Assembly: GCA_964440805.1 (NCBI GenBank)
Contig: CAYTTR010000046.1
Coordinates: 1 to 14,798 of the forward strand
Length of the DNA: 14,798 nt
Direction of reading: 5' to 3'
From: CAYTTR01 sp964440805
Lineage (GTDB): Bacteria; Acidobacteriota; Aminicenantia; Aminicenantales; Aminicenantaceae
The position numbers and the translations under genes are program-made. The notes below the pieces were generated by a model that ran no database searches, had not been told where the DNA came from, and worked only from the letters and a program-made list of their open reading frames with translations. Below are positions 1 to 6,370 of this stretch, piece after piece (position 1 is the first letter of the stretch; each line of letters begins with the position of its first letter).

Positions 1-5
1 ATTTG

Positions 6-40
6 ATGTCCGGTTTTGCGTTCCCAAATGTCCGATTTTG
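6..40. repeat. Two direct copies of a 13-bp motif
   Basis: The motif ATGTCCGRTTTTG occurs at 6-18 and again at 28-40, a 22-bp period, with one mismatch (G/A). The window edge cuts off anything to the left, so I cannot tell whether this is the end of a longer tandem array or chance. No open frame of note covers it. It directly precedes repeat element 1. Confidence 0.3.
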
Positions 41-53
41 ATGTTACGCATCA

Positions 54-185
54 GCGTTACTTGCGTTTGTTGCGTTTATTGCGTTTGTCTGGTATAAATG
101 GATGAAAAAGAATATTTGGGCGAGATAACTGAAACTAAATAAACAAGATAAACCAGATAAACTTGATAAACGAGATAAACGATTA
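54..185. repeat. Repeat element 1: inverted pair of 9-bp tandem arrays
   Basis: The left arm (54-89) has four 9-bp units: GCGTTACTT, GCGTTTGTT, GCGTTTATT, GCGTTTGTC. The right arm (141-185) has five: AAACAAGAT, AAACCAGAT, AAACTTGAT, AAACGAGAT, AAACGATTA. Read in register, a left unit GCGTTTATT can pair with a right unit GATAAACGA at eight of nine positions including one G-U, so the whole could fold as a long imperfect hairpin. Between the arms lies a core of about 50 bp with the motif GGATGAAAAAG followed by AATAT (100-115). The element sits just beyond the terminator of the lipid kinase gene. I recognise no named family. The same architecture recurs three more times in this window. Confidence 0.85.
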
Positions 186-203
186 AAAGGCATTTGAACA
201 AGC

Positions 204-233
204 CAAAAAAACTTGGAAGAACTTAAGGTTCTT
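204..233 (-). terminator. Intrinsic terminator of the lipid kinase gene
   Basis: Read on the minus strand, AAGAAC (233-228), a five-base loop, and GTTCTT (222-217) form a 6-bp stem. Five bases later comes a run of seven T (211-205). It starts five bases after the kinase stop codon at 240-238. Stem plus T-tract is the classical rho-independent form, although the stem is short and AT-rich. Confidence 0.6.
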
Positions 234-237
234 TCAA

Positions 238-1179
238 TTACTTATAATAGGTCATATTCAAAGTTTGGGGACAGATTTCAATCCTCGCCTGAAAATTTCC
301 TTGAGAGGCGGTCTTGACTGAAACGATTTCACCATCCGCCTGAATGGAAAATGGAGAAGAGGAAGAAATATTGAAAGAATCCGAGCTGACAAATCTCACC
401 CGGGGATTATTTGTATGTTTTCCCTTGCCGGTTCGCAAATATAGCCTTGCCAGATCGATTAGGGAACAATCATCAATGAGAAAGCACTCCAGTTTCCCGT
501 CGTCAATTGAGGCTGAAGGATTAAAAAGCCTTCCCGAAGCCCAGTACTTGATATTGCTGAAAACGATAACTGACCAAGTACCTTTAAAGCCGGCATTACC
601 CCATTCAACAGTTAAAGATAACGGAATTTTCCCGGCTGTCTTTGAAGTAAGAACAGCCACTGCCCCGGCTATGAATTGTTTTTTGGCTAAAAAAGAATAT
701 CTGGAAGAAAGTGAGGCCACATATTGATTAACCCATACTCCAAGCCCCAGACTGGCCTGGCCGAGGAAATAACGGGATATTCCTCCAGCCGTAAGAATCC
801 TGCCTATATCAATTTTTTTTTGCCGGCCTTCCCGCAGAGCAGCGCAAGCTCTCTTCATCGAATCAACACCGAACTCCCGGGCAAGATCATTGGATGAACC
901 TAATCCGATTACAGCCAGAGCCGGCCGGTACAGAGTAGCCATTATTTCATTAACCATAATTTGAATAGTGGTATCCCCCCCGGCTCCAGCCAGAACCGGG
1001 AAATCGGGGGCAACTTCCTTTACCAGTTTCCTTAAATGAGCTTCACTTCGGGTTTCCAACAATTCAAAAGAAACTCCTGCTTCTTTCAGCAGACGAACAA
1101 GATGAGCTTTCTTGTCCCGGCTTCGGCCACAAGCAGCGGACGGATTGAAAAGAATTGCTGTTTTACCAGATATATTCAT
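238..1179 (-). CDS. Diacylglycerol kinase family lipid kinase (altered GGDGT loop)
   Basis: A protein of about 313 residues with the full layout of the DAGK catalytic family (bacterial DgkB/YegS-like, cytosolic or membrane-peripheral, phosphorylating diacylglycerol or a related lipid with ATP). The N-terminal KTAILFNPSAACGR matches the family's opening strand and NP motif. GAGGDTT (65-71) stands where the nucleotide loop GGDGT is expected, IGLGSSNDLARE (91-102) matches the usual LGTGNDFAR, and DDGKLE plus QADGE near the C-terminus match the distal family motifs. The glycine of GGDGT is replaced by Thr, which is unusual and may alter ATP use; the DNA reads GGG GGG GAT ACC ACT. Start: the frame is open to an ATG at 1233, but that extension is unlike the family and enters a repeat element. 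I prefer ATG 1179; an AGGAG lies 23 bases upstream, too far, so the start is uncertain. Substrate cannot be read from the sequence. Confidence 0.85.
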   Translation of the reverse strand: MNISGKTAILFNPSAACGRSRDKKAHLVRLLKEAGVSFELLETRSEAHLRKLVKEVAPDFPVLAGAGGDTTIQIMVNEIMATLYRPALAVIGLGSSNDLAREFGVDSMKRACAALREGRQKKIDIGRILTAGGISRYFLGQASLGLGVWVNQYVASLSSRYSFLAKKQFIAGAVAVLTSKTAGKIPLSLTVEWGNAGFKGTWSVIVFSNIKYWASGRLFNPSASIDDGKLECFLIDDCSLIDLARLYLRTGKGKHTNNPRVRFVSSDSFNISSSSPFSIQADGEIVSVKTASQGNFQARIEICPQTLNMTYYK

Positions 1180-1239
1180 GATTTCATTAATATATATTTT
1201 TTCTCCTGCGGACGGAACTCCATTGTGAGGCATTATCTT

Positions 1240-1318
1240 GTCTGTTTAGTCTATTCGGTTGAGAGAATCCGATATTTAAATTTAGATTATGCGAAACGAG
1301 CGAGAAAGGCGAGAAAAG
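1240..1318. repeat. Repeat element 4: short version of the 9-bp inverted array
   Basis: The left arm has two units, GTCTGTTTA (1240-1248) and GTCTATTCG (1249-1257). The right arm has three, CGAAACGAG (1292-1300), CGAGAAAGG (1301-1309) and CGAGAAAAG (1310-1318). The core begins GGTTGAGAG and contains GATATTTAAATTTAGA. Unit length, pyrimidine-left and purine-right order, and the GGTTGA...GATAT core match elements 1 and 2, so I read this as a small or decayed member of the same family. It lies between the SpeE-like gene and the lipid kinase gene (both minus strand), just upstream of the kinase start, unlike the other copies which lie at gene 3' ends. Confidence 0.6.
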
Positions 1319-1399
1319 TAACTGGTATCTACGGAAATGATAAATGATTATTTTCATTGTTCGTTGGTGACAAGCCCGCCATGGGTAATTAGTTTAATA

Positions 1400-2254
1400 T
1401 TAATCAGGGAGCTTTGTGCTTATATCTTTTAAAACATTAGGAAGTGCAAAACAAGCCCGGTGGATTGACTGGTTGTAGTATTTCAAACTCTTCGGAGGTT
1501 CCCGGTGAAGCGTTAAAGGATTTGTTTTTTGAGAAAAAAAACCGTAGCTCCATTCACCACCGGGATAAGTAGGAACAGGCCCGATGTAAAGATGAGCAAC
1601 AGGGAACTCTTCTTTGATGAAATTGAACTTTCTCCGCAGCTCATCCTGATGAAAAAAAGGAGATCCCATCTGAGCAGCTACAATGCTCTCCGGTTTCAAG
1701 CGAGTCTTCAGCATCCGGTAAAAATCTTTTTCATGGAGAGCCGTAGACGGCCCGATCGGCTCCGACGAATCAATCAAAACAACATCAAAAAAACCCCGGC
1801 TTTCTCTTATGTATTCCACCCCGTCATCTATAACCAGTTTGACTCTGGGGTCGGGCAGAACTTTTTTCAACCAGGGAAAATAATTTTTACAAACCTCTAT
1901 CACTTCCGCATCGATTTCCACAAAATGAACTTCCTCAACCGGATGAAGAAGGACTTCCTTTAAGGTTCCCCCGTCTCCTCCGCCGATAATAAGAACATTT
2001 TTTGGTGAAGGGTGGGCATGGAGAGCAGGATGAACCAGCATTTCATGGTAATAAAACTCATCTTTCTCAGTGGTTTGAACCAAACCGTCCAGGAATAGAA
2101 TCCGGCCTAAATAGGCATTTTCCACCACTTCGATCTTCTGAAAAGCCGATTCTTCTGTATAAAGAACCTTCAGGATCTCAAAAAATAGTCCGCAGTTTTC
2201 GGTGTGATATTCTTTTTTTTCTTTCCAAAAAGACTGATAATTTTCTTCTTTCAT
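1400..2254 (-). CDS. speE: Polyamine aminopropyltransferase (spermidine synthase)
   Basis: A 284-residue cytosolic enzyme of the spermidine synthase family, which moves an aminopropyl group from decarboxylated S-adenosylmethionine to an amine such as putrescine. Visible family features are the small N-terminal beta domain with LFLDGLVQTTEKDEFYYHEM (53-72), the nucleotide loop GGGDGG (91-96), VEID (113-116), the catalytic strand IDSSEPIGP (161-169), PGGEWSYGF (231-239), and the C-terminal YYN..IHRA.FALP. Asp162 keeps the general-base position, but the second Asp of the usual DSSDP is Glu165. Start: the frame is open to a TTG at 2272 overlapping the upstream gene, but ATG 2254 has GGAAG seven bases ahead and begins one base after the upstream stop, so translational coupling is likely. 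No SAM decarboxylase gene is in the window. Amine specificity is inferred, not shown. Confidence 0.88.
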   Translation of the reverse strand: MKEENYQSFWKEKKEYHTENCGLFFEILKVLYTEESAFQKIEVVENAYLGRILFLDGLVQTTEKDEFYYHEMLVHPALHAHPSPKNVLIIGGGDGGTLKEVLLHPVEEVHFVEIDAEVIEVCKNYFPWLKKVLPDPRVKLVIDDGVEYIRESRGFFDVVLIDSSEPIGPSTALHEKDFYRMLKTRLKPESIVAAQMGSPFFHQDELRRKFNFIKEEFPVAHLYIGPVPTYPGGEWSYGFFSQKTNPLTLHREPPKSLKYYNQSIHRACFALPNVLKDISTKLPD

Positions 2255-2255
2255 T

Positions 2256-3167
2256 TCAATACTTCCAGACAAAAGGATTATTATCGGTCAGTATCTTTCC
2301 CTTCTCCAAAGCTTCCATTAGATAAAGGGGTAAACAGAATTGAGGCTTATGGAGGGGAGGATGATAAAAACGGAGCCCTCGAACATTTCTTTCAAAAAGT
2401 CTGCGGAGAATTTCCGGCTGCTCGATGGAAATGGGATCTCTTTCTTTGGAAGCAATAATAAAACCCCAGGGCAAGCTGAAAGAGAGAACAAAAGTCCAGT
2501 AAGGCCGCACATAAGAAAAACAGGAACTTAATGTTTTGCTTAGGGAAGCATAAAACTGGCAGTAATACTGATCGGTGCTTCCCGCCTGGAGGACAAAAAT
2601 TCCATTTTTATTAAGCCTTGAAAAAACTTTTTCGAAGAATTCCTGAGTGAATAATTTAACTGAAGGCCCACCCTGAACAGGCTCAGTCAAATCGGAAATA
2701 ATCACATCAAAGTTTTCAGTCCCTTGCTCTACAAATTCCCGGGCATCTGTAAAAACTAATTCCACCCGGGGATCAGTAAAAGCTCCTTGCGACCATTCGG
2801 GAAGATATTTCTGGCATAGGAAAACCAGTTCCTCATCGATATCCACCATGACCACCCGTTTCACACCCCTATGACGAAGGCACTCCCTAAGAGTTGCTCC
2901 CTCTCCTCCACCGAGGATAAGGACCCGCTCCGGTTTGGGATGAGTCAACATAGCAGGGTGAACCAGAGTTTCATGGTAAACATATTCATCGATTTCCGCT
3001 GACTGGATTTTTTTATCCAGGAATAAAACTTTTCCCAGAAAGTGATTGTGAAAACAGTCCACTGATTGATATTTAGTTTTCCCCTGGTAGAAAATCTTGT
3101 CTATGCTGTACCTCCGGATAACATGCTCGGTGAGGGTTTCAAAATAATAAATCCCTTCTTCTTTCAT
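2256..3167 (-). CDS. Thermospermine synthase-like aminopropyltransferase (ACL5 type)
   Basis: A second aminopropyltransferase, 303 residues and clearly divergent from its neighbour. It has GGGEGATLRE (86-95) rather than GGGDGG, VVMVDIDEE (105-113), SDLTEPVQGGP (158-168) and FVLQAGSTD (191-199). From memory of the family, GGGEG, the D-L-x-[DE]-P-V-x-G-G-P segment and TQAG are typical of plant ACL5/thermospermine synthases and related bacterial and archaeal enzymes that extend spermidine or other amines. I therefore infer a different substrate from the SpeE-like partner, possibly making a longer polyamine. Asp159 keeps the catalytic position; the second acidic residue is Glu162. It is the first gene of a two-gene unit. 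No Shine-Dalgarno precedes ATG 3167; instead a -10 box ends eight bases before it, which suggests a leaderless mRNA. Confidence 0.85.
   Translation of the reverse strand: MKEEGIYYFETLTEHVIRRYSIDKIFYQGKTKYQSVDCFHNHFLGKVLFLDKKIQSAEIDEYVYHETLVHPAMLTHPKPERVLILGGGEGATLRECLRHRGVKRVVMVDIDEELVFLCQKYLPEWSQGAFTDPRVELVFTDAREFVEQGTENFDVIISDLTEPVQGGPSVKLFTQEFFEKVFSRLNKNGIFVLQAGSTDQYYCQFYASLSKTLSSCFSYVRPYWTFVLSFSLPWGFIIASKERDPISIEQPEILRRLFERNVRGLRFYHPPLHKPQFCLPLYLMEALEKGKILTDNNPFVWKY
2262..2266 (-). promoter_or_regulatory. Ribosome binding site deciding the SpeE start
   Basis: GGAAG on the minus strand, seven bases before ATG 2254 and inside the last codons of the upstream gene. It supports ATG 2254 over the TTG at 2272, which has no such site. 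Confidence 0.5.
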
Positions 3168-3175
3168 GATGGCTG

Positions 3176-3204
3176 ATTATATCATGGTAAAAAAACAAGA
3201 ACAA
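3176..3204 (-). promoter_or_regulatory. Sigma-70-type promoter, predicted leaderless transcript
   Basis: On the minus strand a -35-like TTGTTC (3204-3199) is followed by a 17-bp spacer and a perfect -10 TATAAT (3181-3176). Only eight bases separate the -10 from the ATG at 3167, so transcription should begin at or within a base or two of that ATG. That explains why this gene has no Shine-Dalgarno. The -35 is a partial match only. Confidence 0.55.
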
Positions 3205-3310
3205 TTTGAAAAGGACACCGGAGTTCCGCCTGAAGAAGTCCTCTTAACTTGCTCATAGTATTTGTGATATAAAAAGTAGTGGTATTTTTTATGAATAAAT
3301 CAGGCTAAGA

Positions 3311-3317
3311 AAGGAGG
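3311..3317 (+). promoter_or_regulatory. Strong ribosome binding site of kbl
   Basis: AAGGAGG, five bases before ATG 3323. It fixes the kbl start. A possible -10 (TATAAA, 3268-3273) lies upstream with no convincing -35. Confidence 0.75.
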
Positions 3318-3322
3318 ATTTC

Positions 3323-4525
3323 ATGTACGGAAAAGTTAAAAATTATCTGCAACAAGAACTTCAGTCAATCCGGGAGGCCGGATTGTTCAAGGAAGAAAGG
3401 ATAATCATGACGCCCCAGGGAGTAGAAATCGAAGTTAAAGGGGGCCGGAAAGTCCTTAATTTTTGCGCCAATAATTATCTCGGTTTATCCAGCCACCCCA
3501 AAGTAATCGAGGCCGCCCACAAAACACTTGACCGGTGGGGTTACGGCATGAGTTCGGTCAGATTCATCTGCGGCACTCAGGACATACACAGAATCCTGGA
3601 GCAGAAAATCGCTGATTTTCTGGGCATGGAGGACTCCATCCTTTATGCAGCCTGCTTTGATGCCAATGGCGGAGCCTTTGAGCCTTTTCTGGGAAAAGAA
3701 GATGCCATTCTGACTGATGAACTGAACCACGCTTCAATTATTGACGGAATCCGTTTATGCAAAGCCCAGCGCTTTATCTATAAGCATTCCGATATGAATG
3801 ATCTTGAAGAAAAACTAAAAGAAGCTCAAACAGCCCGCTTCCGCCTTATCGCCACCGACGGTGTATTCTCCATGGACGGCGACATTGCCAAACTTGATGA
3901 AATTTGCGATTTGGCTGAAAAATATGAAGCTCTTGTTTTGGTTGACGACAGCCATGCCACCGGCTTTATCGGGAAAAACGGGCGAGGCACACCTGAATAT
4001 CATGGGGTTATGGATAGGGTAGATATTATCACCAGCACCCTGGGGAAAGCCCTCGGCGGAGCCTCGGGTGGATTTATTGCCGGAAGGAAAGAAATAATTG
4101 CCCTTTACCGTCAGCGTTCCAGACCATATCTCTTCAGCAACACACTGGCTCCAGTAGTAGCAGGAGCTGCCGTGGCTGTTATTGACCTTCTTTCCGAAAC
4201 CACTGAGCTAAGAGACAAGCTTGAAGAAAATACCGGCTATTTCCGTCGGAAAATGACCGAAGCCGGCTTCGACATAAAACCAGGCACCCATCCCATCGTT
4301 CCCATTATGCTGGGCAAGTTTCCAAATGACGCCAAACTTTCTCAGGACATGGCCTCCGACCTTCTTGATGAAGGAATTTATGTCATCGGCTTCTACTACC
4401 CGGTTGTTCCCAAAGGTCAATCACGGATACGGGTTCAGGTTTCTGCCGCCCATGAAAAACGTCACCTGAATAAGGCGATTGAAGCTTTCGTCAAAGTAGG
4501 GAAAAAATATAAAGTTATCAACTAA
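3323..4525 (+). CDS. kbl: Glycine C-acetyltransferase (2-amino-3-ketobutyrate CoA ligase)
   Basis: A 400-residue PLP enzyme of the alpha-oxoamine synthase family. Kbl interconverts 2-amino-3-ketobutyrate plus CoA with glycine plus acetyl-CoA, the second step of threonine catabolism after threonine dehydrogenase. Full family length and motifs are present: NNYLGLSSHPK (50-60), RFICGTQDIHR (80-90), ELNHASIIDGIRL (133-145, His136 stacking on PLP), VDDSHATGF (207-215, Asp208 and His211), GRGTPEYHGVMDRVDI (220-235) and TSTLGKALGGASGG (237-250, Lys242 as the PLP lysine). GTPEYHG and the overall spelling favour Kbl over the related KAS/BioF/HemA enzymes. No tdh is in the window, so the gene may work with a distant tdh or in glycine metabolism alone. 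It diverges from the aminopropyltransferase pair across 155 bp and is followed by a double hairpin. Confidence 0.93.
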   Translation: MYGKVKNYLQQELQSIREAGLFKEERIIMTPQGVEIEVKGGRKVLNFCANNYLGLSSHPKVIEAAHKTLDRWGYGMSSVRFICGTQDIHRILEQKIADFLGMEDSILYAACFDANGGAFEPFLGKEDAILTDELNHASIIDGIRLCKAQRFIYKHSDMNDLEEKLKEAQTARFRLIATDGVFSMDGDIAKLDEICDLAEKYEALVLVDDSHATGFIGKNGRGTPEYHGVMDRVDIITSTLGKALGGASGGFIAGRKEIIALYRQRSRPYLFSNTLAPVVAGAAVAVIDLLSETTELRDKLEENTGYFRRKMTEAGFDIKPGTHPIVPIMLGKFPNDAKLSQDMASDLLDEGIYVIGFYYPVVPKGQSRIRVQVSAAHEKRHLNKAIEAFVKVGKKYKVIN

Positions 4526-4527
4526 AT

Positions 4528-4556
4528 GGGGACGTTCCCCAAAGGGACACCCTTTT
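4528..4556 (+). terminator. Double hairpin after kbl, probable terminator
   Basis: Two back-to-back stems start two bases after the kbl stop: GGGGA/TCCCC with loop CGT (4528-4540), then AAAGGG/CCCTTT with loop ACA (4541-4555), ending in four T. A tract of only four T is weak for an intrinsic terminator, so a REP-like palindrome is the alternative. Both stems are perfect. Confidence 0.5.
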
Positions 4557-4568
4557 CCCTGAAGAAAT

Positions 4569-4884
4569 GCGTTATTTGCGTTTATCGCGTTAATTGCGTT
4601 TATTGCGTTAATTGCGTTTATTGCGTTTATTGCGTTTATTGCGTTTATTGCGTCTATTTAGTCCATTTGGTCTATGTGGTTGAAATTAAAGATATACTAA
4701 AGAGACCAGATAGACNNNNNNNNNNNNNNNNNNNNNNNNNNNNNNNNNNNNNNNNNNNNNNNNNNNNNNNNNNNNNNNNNNNNNNNNNNNNNNNNNNNNN
4801 NNNNNNNNNNNNNNNAGACCAGATAGACAAGATAGACGAGACAGACCAGATAGACTAGATGGACTAGATGGACTAGATAGACTA
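4569..4884. repeat. Repeat element 2: large inverted 9-bp array spanning a scaffold gap
   Basis: The left arm (4569 to about 4677) holds about twelve 9-bp units: GCGTTATTT, GCGTTTATC, then alternating GCGTTAATT and GCGTTTATT, turning into GCGTCTATT, TAGTCCATT, TGGTCTATG near the core. The core carries GGTTGAAATTAAAGATAT (4678-4695). The right arm, from about 4701, consists of purine-rich units such as CAGATAGAC, AAGATAGAC, GAGACAGAC and TAGATGGAC, and runs to the base before the nhaC stop codon (4885-4887). The inner left units complement the right units (GTCTATTTGG versus CCAGATAGAC, with mismatches). The element fills the space between two convergent genes. The true number of right-arm units is unknown because of the Ns. 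Confidence 0.88.
4716..4815. other. Assembly gap (100 Ns)
   Basis: Exactly 100 N, the conventional placeholder for a scaffold gap of unknown size. It falls inside the right arm of repeat element 2, and the flanking text on both sides (AGACCAGATAGAC) is identical. The bases missing here, and the adjacency of kbl to nhaC, therefore rest on scaffolding only. Confidence 0.97.
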
Positions 4885-6297
4885 TTAGGACGAGCCGGCT
4901 TCTTCCGGCTTTTTATCTGTTTCAGCTTTCTCCATAGTAATACCGGTATAGCCGTAAAAAATAGATACCAACGGATTAGCCAGATTCAAGAAAGCATAAG
5001 GCAGATAAAGTAAAGGGCTGACTCCCAGAGTAGCATGCATAAAAGCCCCGCAGCTGTTCCAGGGAATTAAGGGAGAACTTAAAGTCCCGGAGTCTTCCAG
5101 GCAGCGGGAAAGGTTCTTGGGATGAAGCCCTTTTTTATCAAAGGCATTCTTGTACATCCGGCCGGGAATGACAATAGCTATATACTGGTCAGAGGCTATG
5201 ATATTCATGCCAATACAGCTAAAAATAGTGGTTGTAACCAGAGAACCTGTTTTCTTTACTCTTTTGAGCAAAGCGGCTGCCATTGTTTCCAACATGCCTG
5301 TTTTCTCCATTATTCCACCGAATGAGAGAGCACAGATAATAAGAGCCACTGTTTCCATCATGCTTAAAAGGCCGCCCCGGCTAAGAAGGCCATCCACCAT
5401 GGGTACGCCAAAATCAGAGGCAAATCCGGCATAAGCTGCCTGAAAAGCTTCGGCTACACTGTTTCCCTGACCGAAACAAGCATAAAGAGCGCCTATAATT
5501 GTTCCTCCGAGAAGAGCCGGAAGTGGAGGAATTTTCTTAACCACCATGATAATTACCAAAAGAGGAGGGATAAGCATCAACCAATGAATCCTGAAATTGT
5601 CTTGGAGAGTAATTAGGATCAAATCAATATTCCCTGTATCCAGGGCTCCTTTAGAAAACTTTGTCCCTATTAATCCAAAAATAATCATAGCCAGAATATA
5701 ACTTGGAGTTACAGTGTAAACCATATGCCGGATATGAGAAAAAAGATCTGTTCCGGCAACGGCAGGAGCCAGATTGGTGGTATCGGAAAGGGGAGACATT
5801 TTATCCCCGAAATAAGCTCCGGAAATAATGGCTCCGGCTACCATGGCTACAGGAATTCCCAATCCATGTCCCACTCCTATCAAGGCTACTCCAATTGTTC
5901 CTGCTGTTGACCAGGAGGAGCCTGTTCCAAGAGAAACCACAGAACAAATAATTAAAGTGGCCACCAGGAATATTCCCGGGGAAAGCACTTTAAGTCCATA
6001 GAAAATCATTGAAGGAACCACTCCCCCCAGGATCCAGGTGCCTATCATGGTTCCGACAATCATCAAAATGAGAATGGCTCCCATGGCCAAGGTTATGCCG
6101 CTAACCATACCATCCTGTATTTCCTTCCAGGGATGATGATGAATAGCAGCAATAAAGGCTGCCACCGCAGCTGAAAGAATTAAGGGAATATGTGGAGATT
6201 GTTTAAAGCCGACAATGGTTACAGCCAGAGCGGCAATAAGAAAAACAACCGGAATCAGAGCAATACCAATCTTGATAGGCTTTTTCTTTTTCGCCAT
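4885..6297 (-). CDS. nhaC: NhaC-family Na+/H+ antiporter
   Basis: A 470-residue inner-membrane protein with a lysine-rich cytosolic N-terminus (AKKKKPIK) and about a dozen hydrophobic segments. It carries the NhaC hallmark GDKMSPLSDTTNLAP (164-178) and a Gly/Ser-rich stretch GTGSSWSTAGT (124-134) characteristic of NhaC/ion-transporter-superfamily antiporters. Members exchange Na+ for H+, or in some cases swap organic substrates such as malate and lactate (MleN); Na+/H+ exchange is the default inference and the sequence does not settle it. The stop codon abuts repeat element 2, with no separate terminator visible. It lies 73 bp downstream of the SpoIID-like gene on the same strand with no clear terminator between, so co-transcription is plausible. 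No good Shine-Dalgarno precedes ATG 6297. Confidence 0.88.
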   Translation of the reverse strand: MAKKKKPIKIGIALIPVVFLIAALAVTIVGFKQSPHIPLILSAAVAAFIAAIHHHPWKEIQDGMVSGITLAMGAILILMIVGTMIGTWILGGVVPSMIFYGLKVLSPGIFLVATLIICSVVSLGTGSSWSTAGTIGVALIGVGHGLGIPVAMVAGAIISGAYFGDKMSPLSDTTNLAPAVAGTDLFSHIRHMVYTVTPSYILAMIIFGLIGTKFSKGALDTGNIDLILITLQDNFRIHWLMLIPPLLVIIMVVKKIPPLPALLGGTIIGALYACFGQGNSVAEAFQAAYAGFASDFGVPMVDGLLSRGGLLSMMETVALIICALSFGGIMEKTGMLETMAAALLKRVKKTGSLVTTTIFSCIGMNIIASDQYIAIVIPGRMYKNAFDKKGLHPKNLSRCLEDSGTLSSPLIPWNSCGAFMHATLGVSPLLYLPYAFLNLANPLVSIFYGYTGITMEKAETDKKPEEAGSS

Positions 6298-6370
6298 TTT
6301 TCTTAATTATGAAGGGTAATTTTAAGGAATAAGAGGGGAAAAAGCAAACAGAAAGGATTAACTATCGAGG

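Noticed and set aside
54..185. Possible CRISPR array in the repeat-rich stretches
   Set aside because: Units are 9 bp, contiguous, without unique spacers, and arranged as inverted arms; no cas genes are present.
264..280. GGGGACAGATTT-like string near the lipid kinase 3' end, resembling REP-type palindromes
   Set aside because: Only one half is present, and the codons there spell a normal family C-terminus (RIEICPQTL), so it is probably coincidence.
1529..1963. Long plus-strand frames opposite the aminopropyltransferase genes
   Set aside because: They are antisense shadows of well-supported minus-strand genes, have no protein-family character and no ribosome binding sites.
3291..3308. Five-codon frame ATG-AAT-AAA-TCA-GGC-TAA just before the kbl ribosome binding site, a possible leader peptide
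   Set aside because: Too short, no ribosome binding site of its own, and no codon bias linked to threonine or glycine regulation.
4526..4858. A 110-codon plus-strand frame with Cys-Val-Tyr repeats and an Asp/Ile-rich end
   Set aside because: It runs through the kbl terminator hairpins, repeat element 2 and 100 Ns; it is a by-product of the 9-bp period and has no ribosome binding site.
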